Source: JAZKBN01 sp040388605 (GTDB lineage Bacteria > Bacteroidota > Bacteroidia > Cytophagales > Flexibacteraceae). From it: 64,000 nt of DNA. The notes under the pieces are model-generated. The model was not told where the DNA came from, did no database searches, and was given only the letters and a program-made list of their open reading frames with translations. A program made the translations under genes and the position numbers. Location: positions 1 through 64,000 of the forward strand of contig JAZKBN010000044.1 of the NCBI GenBank assembly GCA_040388605.1, given 5' to 3'. Below, piece after piece: positions 48,501-57,873 of the stretch; the first letter of the stretch is position 1; each line of letters starts with the position of its first letter.

Positions 48501-51500
48501 TAAGATGTTGCGTTGTTCGCAGTTACAGAGAAAGTTGCATTGCTTCCGGTACAAACCGAGTAAGCTGCGGGCTGGCCTGATATAGAAGGCGCAGGTGTAA
48601 CGGAAATGGTTTTTGAACCGCTTGCCGAACAGGTTCCGTTACTTACAGATACCGAATAATTGGTATTGATAGTAGGCGTAGCTGTTACAGAAGAACCTGT
48701 TGTTGAGCTAAGTCCGCTTGACGGAGACCATGTAAACGTATAGTTGTTGAAACCTGTTAAGGTACTTGCAAGGAATTTGCTTGAGCCCCAGTTTGTAAGA
48801 GTCGCGTTGTTTCCGTTGGAAGTTGCATCTAAAACAGTTGAGCTGGTTGCGGCATCGTCAAGGCGATAATAAGCATACAGGCCGTTAGAATTTGTTGCTA
48901 CGCTGATGTTCATATAGGCCTGAATTTCATCCTGAGTACGCGCTACGCTCCAGAAACGAATTTCATCCATATTACCGGCGTATTCAGCAGCACCGTCGCC
49001 AATAGTTGAACGACCTATTGTACACCAATCTTTGCTGCCAAGGCTTGCAGGTAAACCTGAACTGATAACAGTTTGGACCAAGGCTCCATTAATATAAAGC
49101 TTCATGCTTCCTCCATCCATAGTAACAGCCACGTGATTCCAGGCATCGGATGTTAAAGCTGTTGCAGCGCTTGCAGTAAAGTTGCCGCCCAGGCCGCCTT
49201 CGCTTGCAATTTGAGGAAGGTTGTTATTAAACCTCAGCTGGAAGTTACCACCTGATGAGGTATTATTAGAAAAGGTCAAAATCCTGTTCCAAAAATAGCT
49301 GCCTGATTTAGGCTTTAACCATGCTTCCCATGTAAAGCCGGCGGTGGCAGGCATGTTAATGCCGTTGGGGAGCTTTATAAAGTTTGAATCACTGAGGTAG
49401 CTTCGGAAGTTAAGCATATTGCCCGGGCCTGCAGTTAAACCGCTAACCGACAAAGTTGTGCTTGTTCCTGTACAAACAGCGTTGCCGGCAGAACTTAAAA
49501 TTGTTGGTACAGATGGGGGCTGTAACAGTTGCAGAACTGTGAAGTCAGCCGAGGTGGCCGGTGCCGAACAGTTTTCAGCAGGTGTAACAGTTACAGTTAT
49601 TACATCAGCAGCGGCAACTGAAGGAGCCGTATATGTTGCAGTAGTTGCCACTACAGAACCGTTTTTCTTCCATGAATATGCAGGAGAAGCACCACCATTG
49701 GTAACACTTGCCGTAAAGACCTGCGCACCATTACATAATGTGGTTGTTCCGGTTGGAGATACAACACTTACAACAGGAGTTGCAGGCGCGGTTGTTACTG
49801 TAATGCTGTTAGAAGTTGCGGGCTTTGGCGCAGCGCAGCTTAAGTCAGATGTCATTTCTGCGGTTACAACCTGGCCGGCAGTAAGCGAGAATGTTGAATA
49901 TGTTGATCCGGTTGCAACCTGGCTTCCGTTTACTTTCCAAACAAATGAAGGGGCAGTGCCGCCGTTTACGGCAGTAGCCGTAAAACTTGTACCAACTCCC
50001 GGACAAACAACCGAAGGAGAAGAAACTATAGACACGGAAGCTGCCAATGTTCCGCTGATAACATTCATTGTTATTACGTTCGATGTGGCAGTGGGTGTTG
50101 TGGCACATTCGGAAGATGAGGTAAGCACTAGCTTAACCTGGTCTCCGTTAACAAGCGATGAAGTTGTGAACGCTGCAGTTGTTGCTGTTTCAACATTATT
50201 TACCTGCCAGGAATAAGCAGGGCTGTTACCCGGCAGGGTATTTACAGCTGTAAATGTTACCGCAGTACCCGGACATACTGATGATCCGAAATTGCTGCTG
50301 ATGGTTGAGGTAGGTGCTGCCGAACCTGTAACTGTAAGGGCAACAGCATTGCTTGTTGCAGCAGGTGAACAACCTGAAGCAACTACGCGATACCTGTAAT
50401 CATTCATACCAATAGTTGCATTGGTAATGCTCAGTGCAGGACCTGTTGCACCTGAATAGACTCCCCCGTTTGAAACGGCGTTCCAGTTTGTTCCGGCATT
50501 TGTGCTGACCTGCCATACATAACCCGAAGCATTTGTAGCAACCACACTAAAGCTTGTGGCGCCTGCAACACATGCTGCGCTGGCTACAGGTTGCGTTGTA
50601 ATGGCGGGAGCAGGCGTAACACCTAATGCAAATGAGCCCGATGAAGAACATGAGCCGTTACTTACCGAAACAGAGTATGTTGTTGCAATGGTAGGAGTGG
50701 CTGTTACAGAAGCAGTATTGGTTGCGCTTAGCCCGCTTGAAGGCGCCCAGGTAAAGGTATAAGCGTTGAAGGAAGATAAAGTGCCGGCGCCAAGAGTTGC
50801 GGTACCAACAAGTGTTGCCGCACCTGTTATGCCGGTGGCATCGGTCAGCGAAGTGCCTGATGCATCATCGGCTTTGTAATAAGCGTAGAGGCCGGCAGAG
50901 TTTGAAGCAACTGTATTATTCATACTTGCTGCAATTTGTGCGGCAGTACGCTCAACGCTCCAAAAACGAATTTCGTCCATATCGCCTTTGTAGGCACGGG
51001 CGGCATCACCAAACACTGTATGGCCAATGAGGCAATAATCTTTGTTGCCGAGGCTGGCCGGCAATGCAGTTATGGTAGTTGTGTTTACAAGTGCTCCGTT
51101 AATATACAGCTTCATGCTGGTTCCGGCCATTGTTAAGGCAACGTGGTTCCAAACGCCTGCTGTTAATGCGGTGGCACTGCTGTTGGCAATGTTTCCGCCC
51201 AAATTTCCTTCGCTGGCTATTTGCAGTGTATTGTCACTAAATCGGAGCTGGAAAGAAGTTTGGCCCGCTGCAGAAGAACCGAATAACAGGAATCTGTTCC
51301 AATAATCTCCTCCGCTTGGTTTCATCCATGCTTCCCATGTGAATCCGGTTGTAGCAGCCAGGTTAATGTTATTTGGCAGCCTTATATAGTTAGCATCTAC
51401 AGCTGTGCTGGCAAATGTTACCATATTACCCGGTCCGGCTGTTACCCCGCTCGACAAAACAGTGCTGTTACCGCCTGCACAAACAGAAGCGCCTGCGGTG

Positions 51501-53400
51501 CTTGTAATAGCAGGTGTTGGCGGAGCCTGTAATATATTTCCAACCGTAAAGTTTGAAGATGTTACGCCTGTTGCACAGTTTTCAGAAGGTGTAACAGTTA
51601 CTGTAATAACATCGCCCGCGCTAAGTGAAGCGGCAGAATATGTTGCAGTAGTTGCCACCTGAACAGTATTTTTCTTCCAAATGTAGGTTGGCGATGCCCC
51701 GCCGTTAGAAACTGTGGCACTGAAAACCTGGGTACCGGTACAGAAGCTGGTAGTACCGGTTGGAGATACAACAGAAACAGTAGGAACAGGAGGTGCCGAC
51801 TGAACAGATATGCCATTCGAAGTAGCAGGCCTAGGAGTGGCGCATGTAAATCCGGAAGTCATTTCTGCCGTAACAATATCGCCGAAAGCAAGGGTAGTCG
51901 GTGAATATGTAGTGGTTGTAATTCCTGTGCTGCCCCCGTTTATTTTCCAAAGGTATGTAGGCGATGTGCCGGCGTTAGTTGGTGTGGCAGTAAAGGTTAC
52001 AGCATTGCCGGGGCAAATTGTAGGAATGCTTGATGTGATAGAAACCGAGGCAGCTATGCCGCCGTTTGAAACTATCGACATGGTAAGGCCGTTGGAAGTT
52101 GCTGTCAGCGGCGAAGCGCAGGCAGAGTTCGAAGTCAGCTCAGCAGAAACCACCTGCCCGTTTGCCAGGCTTGAAGTAGTATAGCTTGAACCAACAAATA
52201 CATTTGAGCCGTCAACTTTCCATTGGATGGATGGCGAGCTGCCACCCAGTGTTGTAACTGCTGAAAATGTAACCGATGAACCCGTACATACAGTTGAACC
52301 TGCATTACTTGAAATAGTTATAGTTGGCGCTCCGCTTGATGTAACAGATAAAATAGCTGCGGCCCCGGTTGCAGCCGGAGAGCATGTACCTGTTGCAACT
52401 GCACGGTACTGATACCCATTCATATTGGCATCTGCACTACTTATGCTAAGCGTTGGGCTTGTTGTTCCGCTATATGGGGTAGATGCCGGAACATTGCTCC
52501 AGTTACCGCCACTGTTGGTGGAAAGCTGCCACTGGTATGAGCTTGCATTTGTAGCTGTTACACTAAACGATGCCGCAGCATTTACACATGCGGCAGTGCT
52601 TATTGCATCAGAAGTAATTGCAGGCGCAGGCAAAACCGTTAAAGGCTTGGCGGCATAAGTTGAACAGCCATCGGCAAAATTGGTGCGGATTGCAGCAGCA
52701 TAATAGGTTATGTCTGATGCAGGTGCTGCAGTAACTGTTGCACCTAAACCATTAGAAGGTGTAAGGCCTGCAGTTGGCGTCCAAACGTATGAAAAAGCAT
52801 TAAAGCCTGTTAAGCCCGAGGTACCGCGAATAGGCGTGGTTGCGAAGCCTGTGAGGGTTGCGGTATTACCGTTTACAGAAGCATCCGTAAGAGTGGTAGT
52901 TGTTATTGCTTCGTCCATTTTATAGTAGGCCACCAAGCCGGCTGCAGAAGGCGACACACTATAATTCATGTTGGCAATAATTTCAGACCTTGAACGGGCT
53001 GTACTCCAAAAACGCATTTCATCCATAGCGCCTTTGTAATCTCCGGCGCCGTCGGTGGTAATAGTAGTACCAACCACACAATAGTTTTTGCTGCCGAAAG
53101 CTGCGGGTAAGGTTGTTATGGTAACAGAATCTTTTGCGAGCCCGTTTACATAAATTTTCATTTTAGTGCCGGTCATGGTAAGGGCCAGGTGGCTCCAAAC
53201 ATCTGAAGGCAGGGTATACGCTCCGTTGAAGTTACCGCCTAGATTGCCTTCTGAAGCAATTGCCGCAGTGCCTGCTGTGAAACGCAGTTGGAAATTACTT
53301 CCGGTGTTACCAACGCTGCTTAAGGTCAGAATTCGAGTCCAGTTATATGAACCTGATGTAGGCTTTATCCAGGTTTCCCAAGTCATACCTGTTACGAAGT
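45100..53400 (-). repeat. About 2-kb tandem super-repeats within the giant adhesin
   Basis: The LamG strand motif (Phe/Met-Thr-(Trp/Phe/Tyr)-Glu-(Ala/Thr)-Trp) recurs near 53.37, 51.33, 49.33, 47.30 and 45.22 kb, a spacing of 2.0-2.1 kb (about 670-690 residues). Each period carries, in order, LamG, a Trp-(Ser/Thr/Ala)-Pro SprB/PKD-like unit, an Ig-like unit with Tyr-x-Trp-Gln-x-Ser-Thr-Asn, and four or more Gly-Gly-x-(Ser/Ala)-Pro-x-(Tyr/Phe)-x-Trp units. The copies are similar in protein but diverged in DNA, so they are old duplications. Confidence 0.85.
45592..45633 (-). other. 42-nt GC-rich insert bounded by a 9-bp direct repeat
   Basis: ATACCGGCG occurs at 45583-45591 and again at 45625-45633. 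Removing one copy with the 33 bases between them turns the broken sequence into the expected Gly-Gly-Ser-Ser-Pro-Val-Tyr-Gln-Trp-Lys. The 42 nt are about 69 percent G+C, well above the surroundings, and contain the TGA (45593-45595) that ends the middle segment. In another minus-strand frame they read as a Gly/Ile/Leu-rich membrane-helix-like peptide. Confidence 0.85.
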
Positions 53401-53515
53401 TCAGGTTAATACCATCAGGAAGTTTAATATAGTTCGTTCTTGCACCGTTGTTGCCGAAATTAAGTTGGTTGCCGGGGTTATTGGCATCTGCATTAGAAGC
53501 CGTTAATGTAGTAGA
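45593..53515 (-). CDS. Middle part of the giant LamG/Ig-like adhesin
   Basis: About 2,640 residues of the giant surface protein. The frame is open right up to the N run (53517) and so extends past the first ATG at 53386. The upstream residues (Ser-Thr-Thr-Leu-Thr-Ala-Ser and Asn-Gln-Leu-Asn-Phe-Gly) are the normal lead-in to a LamG domain. It holds four LamG domains and four sets of Ig-like and Gly-Gly-x-x-Pro units in a 2-kb period. The product has Ser/Thr/Ala-rich, cysteine-paired beta domains typical of gliding or attachment adhesins such as SprB-type proteins. It ends in a TGA that lies within the 42-nt insert, so the stop is probably artefactual. Confidence 0.88.
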   Translation of the reverse strand, partial: STTLTASNADANNPGNQLNFGNNGARTNYIKLPDGINLNFVTGMTWETWIKPTSGSYNWTRILTLSSVGNTGSNFQLRFTAGTAAIASEGNLGGNFNGAYTLPSDVWSHLALTMTGTKMKIYVNGLAKDSVTITTLPAAFGSKNYCVVGTTITTDGAGDYKGAMDEMRFWSTARSRSEIIANMNYSVSPSAAGLVAYYKMDEAITTTTLTDASVNGNTATLTGFATTPIRGTSGLTGFNAFSYVWTPTAGLTPSNGLGATVTAAPASDITYYAAAIRTNFADGCSTYAAKPLTVLPAPAITSDAISTAACVNAAASFSVTATNASSYQWQLSTNSGGNWSNVPASTPYSGTTSPTLSISSADANMNGYQYRAVATGTCSPAATGAAAILSVTSSGAPTITISSNAGSTVCTGSSVTFSAVTTLGGSSPSIQWKVDGSNVFVGSSYTTSSLANGQVVSAELTSNSACASPLTATSNGLTMSIVSNGGIAASVSITSSIPTICPGNAVTFTATPTNAGTSPTYLWKINGGSTGITTTTYSPTTLAFGDIVTAEMTSGFTCATPRPATSNGISVQSAPPVPTVSVVSPTGTTSFCTGTQVFSATVSNGGASPTYIWKKNTVQVATTATYSAASLSAGDVITVTVTPSENCATGVTSSNFTVGNILQAPPTPAITSTAGASVCAGGNSTVLSSGVTAGPGNMVTFASTAVDANYIRLPNNINLAATTGFTWEAWMKPSGGDYWNRFLLFGSSAAGQTSFQLRFSDNTLQIASEGNLGGNIANSSATALTAGVWNHVALTMAGTSMKLYINGALVNTTTITALPASLGNKDYCLIGHTVFGDAARAYKGDMDEIRFWSVERTAAQIAASMNNTVASNSAGLYAYYKADDASGTSLTDATGITGAATLVGTATLGAGTLSSFNAYTFTWAPSSGLSATNTASVTATPTIATTYSVSVSNGSCSSSGSFALGVTPAPAITTQPVASAACVAGATSFSVVATNASGYVWQVSTNAGTNWNAVSNGGVYSGATGPALSITNATIGMNDYRYRVVASGCSPAATSNAVALTVTGSAAPTSTISSNFGSSVCPGTAVTFTAVNTLPGNSPAYSWQVNNVETATTAAFTTSSLVNGDQVKLVLTSSSECATTPTATSNVITMNVISGTLAASVSIVSSPSVVCPGVGTSFTATAVNGGTAPSFVWKVNGSQVATGSTYSTFSLTAGQVVTAEMTSDLSCAAPKPATSNSITVTTAPATPVVSVVSPTGTTTLCNGAQVFTASVTNGGASPAYSWKKNGSVVATTATYTAPSVAAADVITVTVTPAENCSAPATSADFTVLQLLQPPSVPTILSSAGNAVCTGTSTTLSVSGLTAGPGNMLNFRSYLSDSNFIKLPNGINMPATAGFTWEAWLKPKSGSYFWNRILTFSNNTSSGGNFQLRFNNNLPQIASEGGLGGNFTASAATALTSDAWNHVAVTMDGGSMKLYINGALVQTVISSGLPASLGSKDWCTIGRSTIGDGAAEYAGNMDEIRFWSVARTQDEIQAYMNISVATNSNGLYAYYRLDDAATSSTVLDATSNGNNATLTNWGSSKFLASTLTGFNNYTFTWSPSSGLSSTTGSSVTATPTINTNYSVSVSNGTCSASGSKTISVTPAPSISGQPAAYSVCTGSNATFSVTANNATSYQWQFSGNNGSSWTALTNSAPYSGTTTTTLTITNATLSLNGLLYRVVASGCSPAATSTGVALTVTGNAAPTVTASSNLGTSICPGAQVVFSATNTLGGDAPAYQWKKNGNNVASGSTYTTSSLADNDQITVVMTSSSTCATVPTATSNTITMNVVTGSITASVSIAANSENVCPATGTTFTATPVNGGDSPTVTWKVNGTPVATGLTYSTFTLTAGQVVTADMVSQFTCASPSPATSNSLTVSPAAATPSVTITSANGSSFCAGPNTFTANPVNGGSAPAYLWKKNGTTVGDNTASYTTTSLSSGDIFSVIMFSSNACAPSVTSPDFNASASVINGSPATPSISPATALICPGVGVNLSVLGLDSGAGNTVEMASSTVDSNYILLPTALSQAFTSGFTFEAWVKPDAGTLNYNRIFSIGSTPTAGNTFDLGFNGGSNQLRTQGNFDGNIAADATTALTLGVWNHLAFTMSGSQMKLYINGTLVQTKSCTNLPPNLGSKNFFVIGRTIAGDNAAAFKGRFDEIRLWNSARTLAQIQASMHINAAENDPALLAYYKMNQTSGTTLTDASGHNNTGTLVKFRANPWVSSGLTNFNAYTYSWSPAYALNRTNTASVTAAPTINTTYTLTVTNANGCAVTASRDVNVKTLPAISVQASDFTVCPGSTATFSVTATDATAYSWQLSTDNGSTWSAVSNAAGVYSGATTATLNVLNAATSFNAYQYRPVAAGCAPAATGNAAILTVDASPTPEVSITSNQGFAICTGNAVVFTAHPVVGGSAPVYAWTLNNAPVGSNSATYSNATLVNGDVVGVTMTGNAPCASAPTATASQTITVAGAGGLTPTVSISSDQATVCPGFAVTFTANSMYGGGTPAYQWRVNGVANGSSGSTFSSSSLQPNAVVSVVMTSSLSCASPATVASNTITVHAAAPEPSVSITSSTGSTAFCSGIAATLTANAVNGGSSPVSRSAACSASR

Positions 53516-53516
53516 G

Positions 53517-53526
53517 NNNNNNNNNN
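53517..53526. other. Assembly gap (10 N)
   Basis: Ten undetermined bases. Flanking frames require the missing length to be a multiple of three, so 10 is a placeholder. Comparison with other repeat units suggests that at least a Cys-x-Gly-containing segment of roughly 8-12 residues is missing. Confidence 0.95.
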
Positions 53527-54845
53527 GCAGATGAAGTAATTGTGGGTGAGGCTATAGTTGGTGCAGTAAATGATACTACTGCGCCGGCTGAGTAACAGCT
53601 CCCGTTTGAAACGTAGTAAGTTCCGCTTGTTGTTACCACCACCGATTTGGTTGTTGGTCCGTGAGCCCATATCCAGGGTCCGTTACCTGATGCTGTTAAT
53701 GTAGCATAGTTGGCACATGTGGTAACAGATGCAGGAGAGATAGTTGGCAAGGTACCGGCACCAACAGTTAAAGTTTTACTGCCCGTTGCCAAAGCTGACT
53801 GCCCTGCCCCGTCTTTTGCCGTAACAGTATAAGTGCTTGTTACAGTTGGCGTGGCTGTTACGGTTGCGCCTGATGTTGAACTTAAAGTTCCTGAAGGACC
53901 AGACCAAGTGTAAGTGTTAGCTGATGAAAGGCCTGTTCCGCCTGTTGCGGTACTGGATACAAATTGGGCATTGTTTCCGGAAGGGAATTGCAACATTTGC
54001 CCGTGGCGGGCATTAGCTGAAGCATCGCGTACTACGCCGTCAGTATTAGCCTGGTCATAACGGTAATAAACCATCAGGTTAGCATCAGTTGAATCAACTG
54101 ATTTCTGATAGTTAGAAGAAATTTCAGAAGCTGTCCTCGTTGTTTTCCATAAACGTGTTTCATCCAGGAAACCTTTAAACGAACCGGGCTGGTCGCCGTT
54201 TGTAGAGCGGCCTAATACGCTCCAGCTTCCGTCGCCGCCAAGTGAAGCCATGGTGTTACCGGTGGCGATGGTTGCATTAAGCACACCGTTTAAATAAAGT
54301 TTGGCATTAACACCATCCATAGTAACTGCAACGTGCAGCCATTTGCCCATGGGAATAATTGTTGTGCTTTGCAGGCCGTTAAGGTTATCCATGTACAGCG
54401 TTTGGGTACCACCGCCATAAATACGCATTTGCAGCGTTCCGAAAGTAAACACCCGGTTATAAAAGTTATCCGCCATATCCGGATAAACCCATGTTTCAAA
54501 TGTAAAGTTGTTTACACCTGCCCAGTTTATTACCGGAATTTTAACATAAGGTGTACTTGTGCCTACCCGGGTTTCAAGCGGGAAAGTCAACATATTATAG
54601 CTGCGCCTTGTATTGCCTGTAGCAGAGGCCGTTAAGATTCGGCTTTCCCCTGCACAAAGATTATCAGGTAAGCCTCCACCGCTTGAAACAGACGGAGTAC
54701 CCGGCTGTGCAAGCAGCAATACTGTCGGAAACATCATACAAAGTGTAAAAGCCAGGGGCCTGAGCACTTTCCCGATGAAATTACCTGTGTGACTTAAGAC
54801 CCTGCCAAAGAATGCAGGCTTTTCGGACATGTAATTATAGGACAT
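53527..54845 (-). CDS. N-terminal part of the giant LamG/Ig-like adhesin
   Basis: About 440 residues, partial at the N gap. The ATG at 54845 starts a long leader with a basic N-terminal region and a hydrophobic core (about residues 29-46) ending Leu-Leu-Leu-Ala-Gln. A Cys-Ala-Gly-Glu-Ser unit, the first LamG domain (Phe-Thr-Phe-Glu-Thr-Trp-Val-Tyr near 54.5 kb), a Thr-Trp-Ser-Gly-Pro SprB/PKD-like unit and a short Ig-like unit follow. It ends in Pro-Thr-Ile-Thr-Ser-Ser-Ala at the gap, which is how other units begin. It continues into the middle segment. Confidence 0.87.
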
Positions 54846-55372
54846 AAACTATAGATTAATTGGGTGTTTTGGTTTTATATAAAATCAATATACTCCGGCA
54901 TTCAAATATGAATACAGAAGCTTTATCCTGCTAAATGCAACAGGAACACAAGACATATTTTGCCTAAGCGAATACGTTTTGTATGGTATGTGTTGTTACT
55001 AAATCCCTTAGATGCCGGTCAGGCATGGGGAAACCGGGTGAATATCATGAATGCGGTACAGATTCCGGGTGTGAGGAACTATGCCCAAATTTCATTTAAT
55101 CCCAAGCGGAGAATTAATGTTGAAGGTATTTAAACAGCCTTGCTTAAACAGCTTTAATAACAGTTTAGCGGACTGTTTCCGGGTAATAATTATCAGATGC
55201 GGTTAATAATTGGTGTTGTTACGCTCAATCAAAGGTATATACCCAAAATGTACTTTAGGTATCCCTGCAATAAGTAATAATGAATATTTAATTTAAAACT
55301 ACTTACTACGCTTCAATTCCGAAATCAAACCGAACGGTCAAAAATTCAGAACTAAAGAAAACTGAACAGCAA
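54846..55372. other. Intergenic region upstream of the giant adhesin
   Basis: About 530 AT-rich bases between the GH3 terminator and the giant adhesin start. No coding frame, tRNA or repeat was recognised. It should hold the promoter and leader of the adhesin gene; no certain promoter motif was seen. Confidence 0.5.
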
Positions 55373-55404
55373 TTTGGGCTGAAAAACATAATTTTCGGCC
55401 CAAA
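55373..55404 (-). terminator. Intrinsic terminator after the GH3 gene
   Basis: TTTGGGCTGAAAA at 55373-55385 pairs with TTTTCGGCCCAAA at 55392-55404 (one G-U pair, 6-nt loop), with an additional outer GAACA/TGTTC stem. It lies about 70 nt past the GH3 stop, with T-rich minus-strand sequence following. Confidence 0.78.
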
Positions 55405-55473
55405 CAGATTGTTCTTGCATTATAACAGCTTTGTATGCGCAGTTTAACCATGCGGATACAAACTATTTTGTCT

Positions 55474-57837
55474 TTATTTTAATGCAACCTTTTTAGCAGC
55501 TGCAATATAGCTGATTTTTGTTTTTAAACCGCCCGCCTGTATTTCAAAATCACCGGGTTCGGTTACCGTTTTACTATCAGCGTTAACCATATTCAGGTCG
55601 TCTTTATCGATGGTGAACGTTACCGTTTTCTCTTCCCCGGCCCTGAGGCTGATTTTTGTAAAATCGCGCAGTCGGCGAATACGAGGAGTTAAGCTGGCAT
55701 ACAGATCACTGATGAACAGATCAATGGCTTCCTTGCCTTCACGTGCGCCGGTATTCTTTACCTTAAGGCTAACAGTTAAAGATTCATCGCCGCGAAGTGA
55801 AGCGGCACTTGTTGAAAGTGCGCTATACTCGAAAGTGGTATAGCTAAGCCCATATCCGAAAGGGAATTGAGGAGAAATGTGCGCACGCTTCGGAGGCGGA
55901 GGCCAAACTGCTGCATCACCGTTTATTTCAGTATGCTTATAATCGTAAAGCAGGAAGCTGTTACTGAAGCGAGGGTATGTAAAACAAAGTTTACCACTCG
56001 GGTTAGTTTCACCAAATAGAATTTCACTCATGGCAACAGAACCTTGCGGCCCGGGCGTAATACCCAATAATATGCCGGGGAAAACAGGCTCTAAATCACG
56101 TATAACCCTTGGTCGGCCTTCAAGCAAAACCAGTGTTACCGGCTTACCGCTTGCAGCCAAGGCTTTTGCAAGGTCCATTTGGCCCTGCGGCAAATCTAAA
56201 TCATCAATATTACCTTCGCCTTCAGCATAAGCAGCTTCGCCCAATACTACTATTATTGCATCGGCAGTTGCAGCAGCAGAAACTGCATCGTTTATCATAC
56301 CATCGGGTGCATACCAAAAATCTGAACCCTTGCTATAAGTTACATTAGCCTCTCCTGCCTTTTCTTTAAAAGCCGTGAGGAATGACTTGTCGGTTTTTGC
56401 GTAAAGCTCAGGCTTATTCCCCTGCCAGCTGAAGCTCCAGCTGCCGCTTAATGAAGGAAGCCAATCAGCAGCCGGGCCGGTTACCAGGTATTTTTTACCC
56501 TTGGTTAAAGGCAGGGCATTTTTTTCGTTCTTAAGTAATACAACTGATTCGCGAGCAGCCTCTAAAGACAATTGAACATGCTCAGGCTTAATTACATCAC
56601 TTTCCATAGCAACAGGTGCCATGGGCTTTTCAAACAGGCCCAATTCATACTTTAAGGTAAGAATACTGCGAACCGATTCATTAACCCGCGCTTCTGAAAT
56701 TGAACCTTCCTTAACCAATTCAGCCAGAAATTTAGCAAAATCATAGCTGTCAGGTGTCATGCTCATATCTATACCTGCATCAACAGCAAGTCTTACGGCC
56801 TCTTTCATAGAAGAAGCTATTTTATGAGATGAGTGCAGGTAGCGAACATCGGCCCAATCAGTTACAACAACTCCTTTAAAGCCAAGCTCCCTGCGAAGAA
56901 TATCGGTGAGTATGTATTTACTGGCATGTACCGGAACACCATTGATTTCGCCGCTGTTAACCATTACAGTTTTACAATTGTTCTTAACAGCCTCAGTAAA
57001 GGGAGGAAGAAAAATCTCGCGGAGCATCCAGTCAGGAATATAGGCCGGTGTTCTGTCTTTTCCGCTGAAAGGGAAGCTATAGCCTAAAAAGTGCTTCATG
57101 CAGGCCGCAACCGCAGTTTCAGATTTCAAATCGGAACCCTGCATTCCGTTGATTAATGCACTGCCTAATTTACCACAGATATAAGGGTCTTCGCCAAACG
57201 TTTCACAGAAACGTGGCCAAATGGGCTGCCTGCCTACATCAAGCACAGGTGCAAAGTTCCAGGGAATGCCGCTTTTACGTGTTTGGAACGCAGTAACAAC
57301 ACCGGCCTTGCGAGCCAACTCCTCGTTACGCGAACAGCCGATTCCAATATTTTGAGGAAATAAAGTACCGCCAGATAAATAGGTAGCGCCGTGAATAGCA
57401 TCAACACCATAGAGAACCGGTATTTTAAGGCGTGATTTCCCGGCTTTTGATTGTATAGTATTAATAATTTTATGCCAGGTGGCTACATCCTGCGCATGAT
57501 CCTGGCCATTGTTCAAAATTGAACCGATATGCCATTTATCAATTCCTTCAGCCAGCTTTACTGTGTCAAAATCAACCTCCTTCCGACCGGGAATTGCATA
57601 GACACTTAAATCCATTTGTGTCATCTGCCCAACTTTTTCTTCCAGTGTCATTTGCTTCAGCAAAGCTTCAACACGGGGATCACCGGCAGATTTAGTATTG
57701 GAAGCTGAAGACACAGGCTTACCTGAGGCATTGCCCTTTAAAGATTTGACCGCAGGCTTTTGCGCTACAACGGAAGATGCCAACAACAATCCAAGGCAAG
57801 CCGAAAACAAACCTTTAATACTTGGTGTAAATGTCAT
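55474..57837 (-). CDS. GH3 beta-glucosidase
   Basis: A 787-residue glycoside hydrolase family 3 enzyme that removes terminal beta-glucosyl units, probably in the periplasm or at the cell surface. It has a signal peptide (about 1-26, ending Val-Val-Ala-Gln). The N-terminal TIM barrel carries Leu-Thr-Leu-Glu-Glu-Lys-Val-Gly-Gln-Met and Gly-Val-Asp-Ala-Ile-His-Gly. The nucleophile is Asp327 in Val-Val-Thr-Asp-Trp. The alpha/beta sandwich domain and a C-terminal fibronectin-like domain (Pro-Phe-Gly-Tyr-Gly-Leu-Ser-Tyr-Thr-Phe, Val-Lys-Asn-Thr-Gly) complete the usual BglX layout. I start at ATG 57837; a GTG at 57858 would add seven residues. It has no T9SS signal. It lies with GH16 and GH26 genes, fitting beta-glucan breakdown. 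Confidence 0.96.
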   Translation of the reverse strand: MTFTPSIKGLFSACLGLLLASSVVAQKPAVKSLKGNASGKPVSSASNTKSAGDPRVEALLKQMTLEEKVGQMTQMDLSVYAIPGRKEVDFDTVKLAEGIDKWHIGSILNNGQDHAQDVATWHKIINTIQSKAGKSRLKIPVLYGVDAIHGATYLSGGTLFPQNIGIGCSRNEELARKAGVVTAFQTRKSGIPWNFAPVLDVGRQPIWPRFCETFGEDPYICGKLGSALINGMQGSDLKSETAVAACMKHFLGYSFPFSGKDRTPAYIPDWMLREIFLPPFTEAVKNNCKTVMVNSGEINGVPVHASKYILTDILRRELGFKGVVVTDWADVRYLHSSHKIASSMKEAVRLAVDAGIDMSMTPDSYDFAKFLAELVKEGSISEARVNESVRSILTLKYELGLFEKPMAPVAMESDVIKPEHVQLSLEAARESVVLLKNEKNALPLTKGKKYLVTGPAADWLPSLSGSWSFSWQGNKPELYAKTDKSFLTAFKEKAGEANVTYSKGSDFWYAPDGMINDAVSAAATADAIIVVLGEAAYAEGEGNIDDLDLPQGQMDLAKALAASGKPVTLVLLEGRPRVIRDLEPVFPGILLGITPGPQGSVAMSEILFGETNPSGKLCFTYPRFSNSFLLYDYKHTEINGDAAVWPPPPKRAHISPQFPFGYGLSYTTFEYSALSTSAASLRGDESLTVSLKVKNTGAREGKEAIDLFISDLYASLTPRIRRLRDFTKISLRAGEEKTVTFTIDKDDLNMVNADSKTVTEPGDFEIQAGGLKTKISYIAAAKKVALK

Positions 57838-57873
57838 TTCAGGGAATTTCAATATCACTATGGGTTACAAGAT

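Larger units (their letters stand above)
41861..54845 (-). other. Single giant adhesin gene interrupted by a 42-nt insert and an N gap
   Basis: The three coding segments listed here are one gene. The middle and C-terminal segments are in the same frame, separated only by a TGA inside the 42-nt insert. The N-terminal and middle segments flank the N run, and their protein sequences continue the same domain pattern. Without the insert and the N run the coding length is 12,933 nt, exactly 4,311 codons including the stop, plus whatever the gap hides. The product would have a signal peptide, six LamG domains, many Ig-like repeats and a T9SS type A signal, so it is a very large surface adhesin. Confidence 0.85.

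Noticed and set aside
49419..50216. Long plus-strand open frame of 265 codons opposite the giant adhesin
   Set aside because: It is an antisense shadow of Ser/Thr/Ala-rich repeat codons; similar antisense frames recur at each repeat period and none has a domain or start context.
45100..53400. CRISPR-like regular repeats
   Set aside because: The periodicity is about 2 kb with shorter protein-level repeats, all in one open frame; there are no 25-40 bp identical repeats with unique spacers.
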